A stretch of DNA of 6,899 bases, taken from assembly GCA_022361535.1 (NCBI GenBank), contig JAKSAU010001214.1, positions 1 through 6,899 on the forward strand, read 5' to 3'. Shown here piece by piece: positions 5,426-6,899 of the stretch (positions within the stretch are counted from its first letter, which is position 1; each line of letters begins with the position of its first letter). The stretch is from Desulfobacterales bacterium. GTDB lineage: Bacteria; Desulfobacterota; Desulfobacteria; Desulfobacterales; Desulfobacteraceae. The translations under genes were made by a program, and so were the position numbers. The notes under the pieces are model-generated. The model saw only the letters and a list, made by a program, of their open reading frames with translations, was not told where the DNA came from and did no database searches.

Positions 5426-6511
5426 ATGAATTTTTTAAAAAATTTGTTCGGCAGCGACACAGGTGGGACAGACAATGATCATGTTTCTTCCTTTAACGAG
5501 AAGCAGGCCCAGGAAGAGGATGTAGAGTTCGTTGATCATGGTATTCAAACCATACAGCTGGAAAAGATTACCGGCAGTGTTGGTAAATACTATGATTTTG
5601 ATTCGCGGTTCCGTCCCAAAAAACATGTATCAAAAAAGCGGTTCAGCGATATCAAACGGACCATGCGTGAAGGGGGAAATCTTCCTCCGGTCAATCTTTA
5701 CCAGATTCGCAACGACTATTTTGTCCTGGACGGTAATCACAGGGTCGCAGCAGCCAAAGAACTTGGCTGGACAGATATCCAGGCAAAAGTGGTGGAACTT
5801 CTGTCTGGTAAAAATACCATGGAGAACCTCATCTATATTGAGCGTAAAAAATTTTTTGAAAAGACCGGGCTCAAGGAAAAAATTGATCTGACCGAGGTAG
5901 GGAAATATAAGTTTTTAGAAACGCAGATTAAAAAACATCAGCTCTACCTTGCAGCCCAGTCAGGGCGGGACTGTGACGTTCCTAAAGCTGCCAAGGATTG
6001 GTATAATACGATTTTTGTTCCCATGACGGCGATTATTAATAGCGGTGGGCTGCTCAAGCATTTTCCCGGCAGAAGCATCGCCGACCTTTACACGTATATC
6101 TCCTATCATCACTGGACCCGAAGTGCCGGCCGTCAATACGGGATCGGTTTGTCCCAGGTTATCCCCAAGAGCATGGAGGGATTCAGGAAGGCCATGATTG
6201 AAAAGACCACGCCTGAATATCCCGAGATGAAGCGGACCATTACCGCTTTTGTTTTTATCAATGTGGGAATATCAACCCAGGATGAGATTATTGATACCCT
6301 GTATGATTTAGAAGAGATCCAGGAGGTTCACTCCGTACACGGCAGTATAGACATTTTGGTTAAAATGGTCTTAAAACGTGATTTTTTGGCTTCAGATGCC
6401 GAGACAATTGCCGAATTTGTGGATAAGAATATACGGCGGATTGAAGGAATTAACAGAACACAGACCATTATTCCCGGGATATCAAAAGTCAAAAGTCTTT
6501 TTCTGGTTTAG
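5426..6511 (+). CDS. ParB/sulfiredoxin-fold protein fused to an Lrp/AsnC ligand-binding (RAM) domain
   Basis: A 361-residue protein in three parts. Residues 1-40 are polar and probably disordered. Residues about 41-125 form a ParB/Srx-like domain: KRFSDIKRTM, LPPVNLYQIRNDYFVLDG, then D102-G-N-H-R-V107, the nucleotide-binding position of this fold. A middle region (about 130-265) contains WYNTIFVPM (192-200) and HFPGRSIADLY (212-222), a pattern I associate with other ParB-like fusions but cannot name. Residues about 268-350 look like an Lrp/AsnC effector domain (ITAFVFINVG, EVHSVHGSIDILVKM, IRRIEGINRTQTII), which binds amino acids and forms oligomers. No helix-turn-helix and no ParB DNA-binding region are seen, so it is neither a classical Lrp regulator nor a chromosome-partitioning ParB. 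ParB/Srx relatives include free-serine kinases (SerK, SbnI), so a nucleotide-dependent small-molecule role is possible. GAGGT, inside the end of the previous gene and 9 nt from this ATG, suggests coupled translation. Confidence 0.85.
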   Translation: MNFLKNLFGSDTGGTDNDHVSSFNEKQAQEEDVEFVDHGIQTIQLEKITGSVGKYYDFDSRFRPKKHVSKKRFSDIKRTMREGGNLPPVNLYQIRNDYFVLDGNHRVAAAKELGWTDIQAKVVELLSGKNTMENLIYIERKKFFEKTGLKEKIDLTEVGKYKFLETQIKKHQLYLAAQSGRDCDVPKAAKDWYNTIFVPMTAIINSGGLLKHFPGRSIADLYTYISYHHWTRSAGRQYGIGLSQVIPKSMEGFRKAMIEKTTPEYPEMKRTITAFVFINVGISTQDEIIDTLYDLEEIQEVHSVHGSIDILVKMVLKRDFLASDAETIAEFVDKNIRRIEGINRTQTIIPGISKVKSLFLV

Positions 6512-6576
6512 CTTCTGACAGCAATATCAGTGCAATCTCATATATGGATAAACGGGCCGGTATTTGTATATGGAAT

Positions 6577-6594
6577 GCCCTTGTTCACAAGGGC
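6577..6594. repeat. hairpin downstream of the ParB-RAM gene
   Basis: GCCCTTG (6577-6583) and CAAGGGC (6588-6594) pair perfectly around a TTCA loop, 66 nt after the ParB-RAM stop. No T-run follows on either strand, so it is not a standard intrinsic terminator. It may be a 3' RNA stabiliser. Confidence 0.5.
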
Positions 6595-6672
6595 CAATCG
6601 GAAAAATATTTTGAGAATTCCTATATGTGATGGGTGTGTGGTCTATAGTTCAAAAGTTGCGTTATAAATTAT

Positions 6673-6705
6673 AAACCCCCGCGCCGGATGACGACGCGGG
6701 GGTTT
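6673..6705. terminator. GC-rich terminator-like stem between convergent genes
   Basis: AAACCCCCGCG (6673-6683) and CGCGGGGGTTT (6695-6705) form a perfect 11-bp stem with an 11-nt loop. It lies between the ParB-RAM gene and the converging ferredoxin-type gene. The A/T ends of the stem give only a short T-tract on each strand. The position between convergent genes supports use in both directions. Confidence 0.7.
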
Positions 6706-6725
6706 GGATGTTTATCGCTTTATTG

Positions 6726-6899
6726 TTATAAAGGCATGTTGGGAGCCAGGTCCCAGATTCCGCAGGGGCATGCGCCATGACAGAATCCGCAGCCGATGCA
6801 TTTGTCTGCATCCACGACATATTCAAATCCGGTGGCTTTTTCTACACGGTTAATGGCTGCTTCAGGGCAGATTGCCACGCAGATACCGCAGTCACGGCA
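6726..6899 (-). CDS. ferredoxin-type 2[4Fe-4S] protein, C-terminal part
   Basis: On the minus strand the last 57 codons of a gene run in from the right edge and stop at TAA (6728-6726). Two complete cluster motifs are seen: CRDCGICVAICP (1-12 of the visible part) and CIGCGFCHGACP (34-45). Each is a CxxCxxCxxxCP motif that binds a [4Fe-4S] cluster for electron transfer. An extra cysteine directly follows the second motif (CPCGIWDL, C46). The start is outside the window, so this could be a small free-standing ferredoxin or the C-terminal electron-transfer domain of a larger oxidoreductase subunit. Two clusters suit the low-potential electron transfer of an anaerobe. The terminator-like stem lies 21 nt downstream. 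Confidence 0.93.
   Translation of the reverse strand, partial: CRDCGICVAICPEAAINRVEKATGFEYVVDADKCIGCGFCHGACPCGIWDLAPNMPL

Noticed and set aside
5426..6511. Chromosome or plasmid partitioning ParB with a nearby parS or ParA
   Set aside because: No helix-turn-helix or ParB C-terminal dimer domain, no ParA gene and no parS-like repeat; the C-terminal half is a RAM domain.
6664..6675. TTATAAATTATAA as a PerR-type operator
   Set aside because: It is an imperfect AT-rich repeat lying downstream of both flanking genes next to a terminator, not in a promoter.
1..6899. CRISPR array, transposon ends, tRNA or phage attachment site
   Set aside because: No regular direct repeats, transposase or integrase coding, or tRNA-like folds were seen on either strand.

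Overview
The window looks like chromosomal DNA of an anaerobic Desulfobacterota bacterium (sulfate-reducer type, most likely Desulfobacterales). This is inferred from gene content, not from a marker gene. The ferritin-like protein has the same residue numbering and haem-binding signature as the bacterioferritin I remember from Desulfovibrio desulfuricans, and a 2[4Fe-4S] ferredoxin-type protein sits at the right edge. Base composition is moderate, ribosome binding sites are strong AGGAGG types, and no mobile element, rRNA, tRNA or CRISPR array is visible.

Layout, left to right. (1) Positions 1-81 may hold the last 26 codons of a plus-strand gene. (2) A minus-strand metallo-beta-lactamase-fold hydrolase (146-898) has a good sigma70-like promoter with a perfect inverted repeat over its start region. 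(3) Divergent from it is a plus-strand bacterioferritin (start revised to 1119), ending at a strong terminator that works in both directions. (4) Converging on that terminator is a three-gene minus-strand operon for a polar amino acid ABC importer: binding protein (4378-3557), an unusually long permease (3483-2467) and ATPase (2470-1739). A GC-rich hairpin separates the binding-protein gene from the permease, and the permease and ATPase overlap by 4 nt. (5) A 415-nt non-coding divergent region (4379-4793) holds candidate promoters for both directions and a nine-codon (stop included) open frame with an ideal ribosome binding site. (6) A plus-strand two-gene operon encodes a metallophosphoesterase whose first metal motif lacks its histidine (4794-5420) and, 5 nt later, a ParB/sulfiredoxin-fold protein fused to an Lrp/AsnC-type ligand-binding (RAM) domain with no DNA-binding helix-turn-helix (5426-6511). 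(7) A hairpin and a terminator-like stem separate this from the C-terminal end of a minus-strand ferredoxin-type protein running off the right edge.

How the genes work together. The ABC genes form one complete importer, with membrane pore, ATPase and periplasmic receptor all present. Bacterioferritin and the Fe-S protein are ordinary parts of iron and redox metabolism in anaerobes and show no operon link here. The least explained part is the phosphoesterase plus ParB-RAM pair: a likely nucleotide-handling domain and a likely amino-acid-sensing domain on one polypeptide, co-transcribed with a phosphoesterase and divergent from an amino acid importer. A small-molecule signalling or metabolic-control role is a reasonable hypothesis but is not shown by the sequence.
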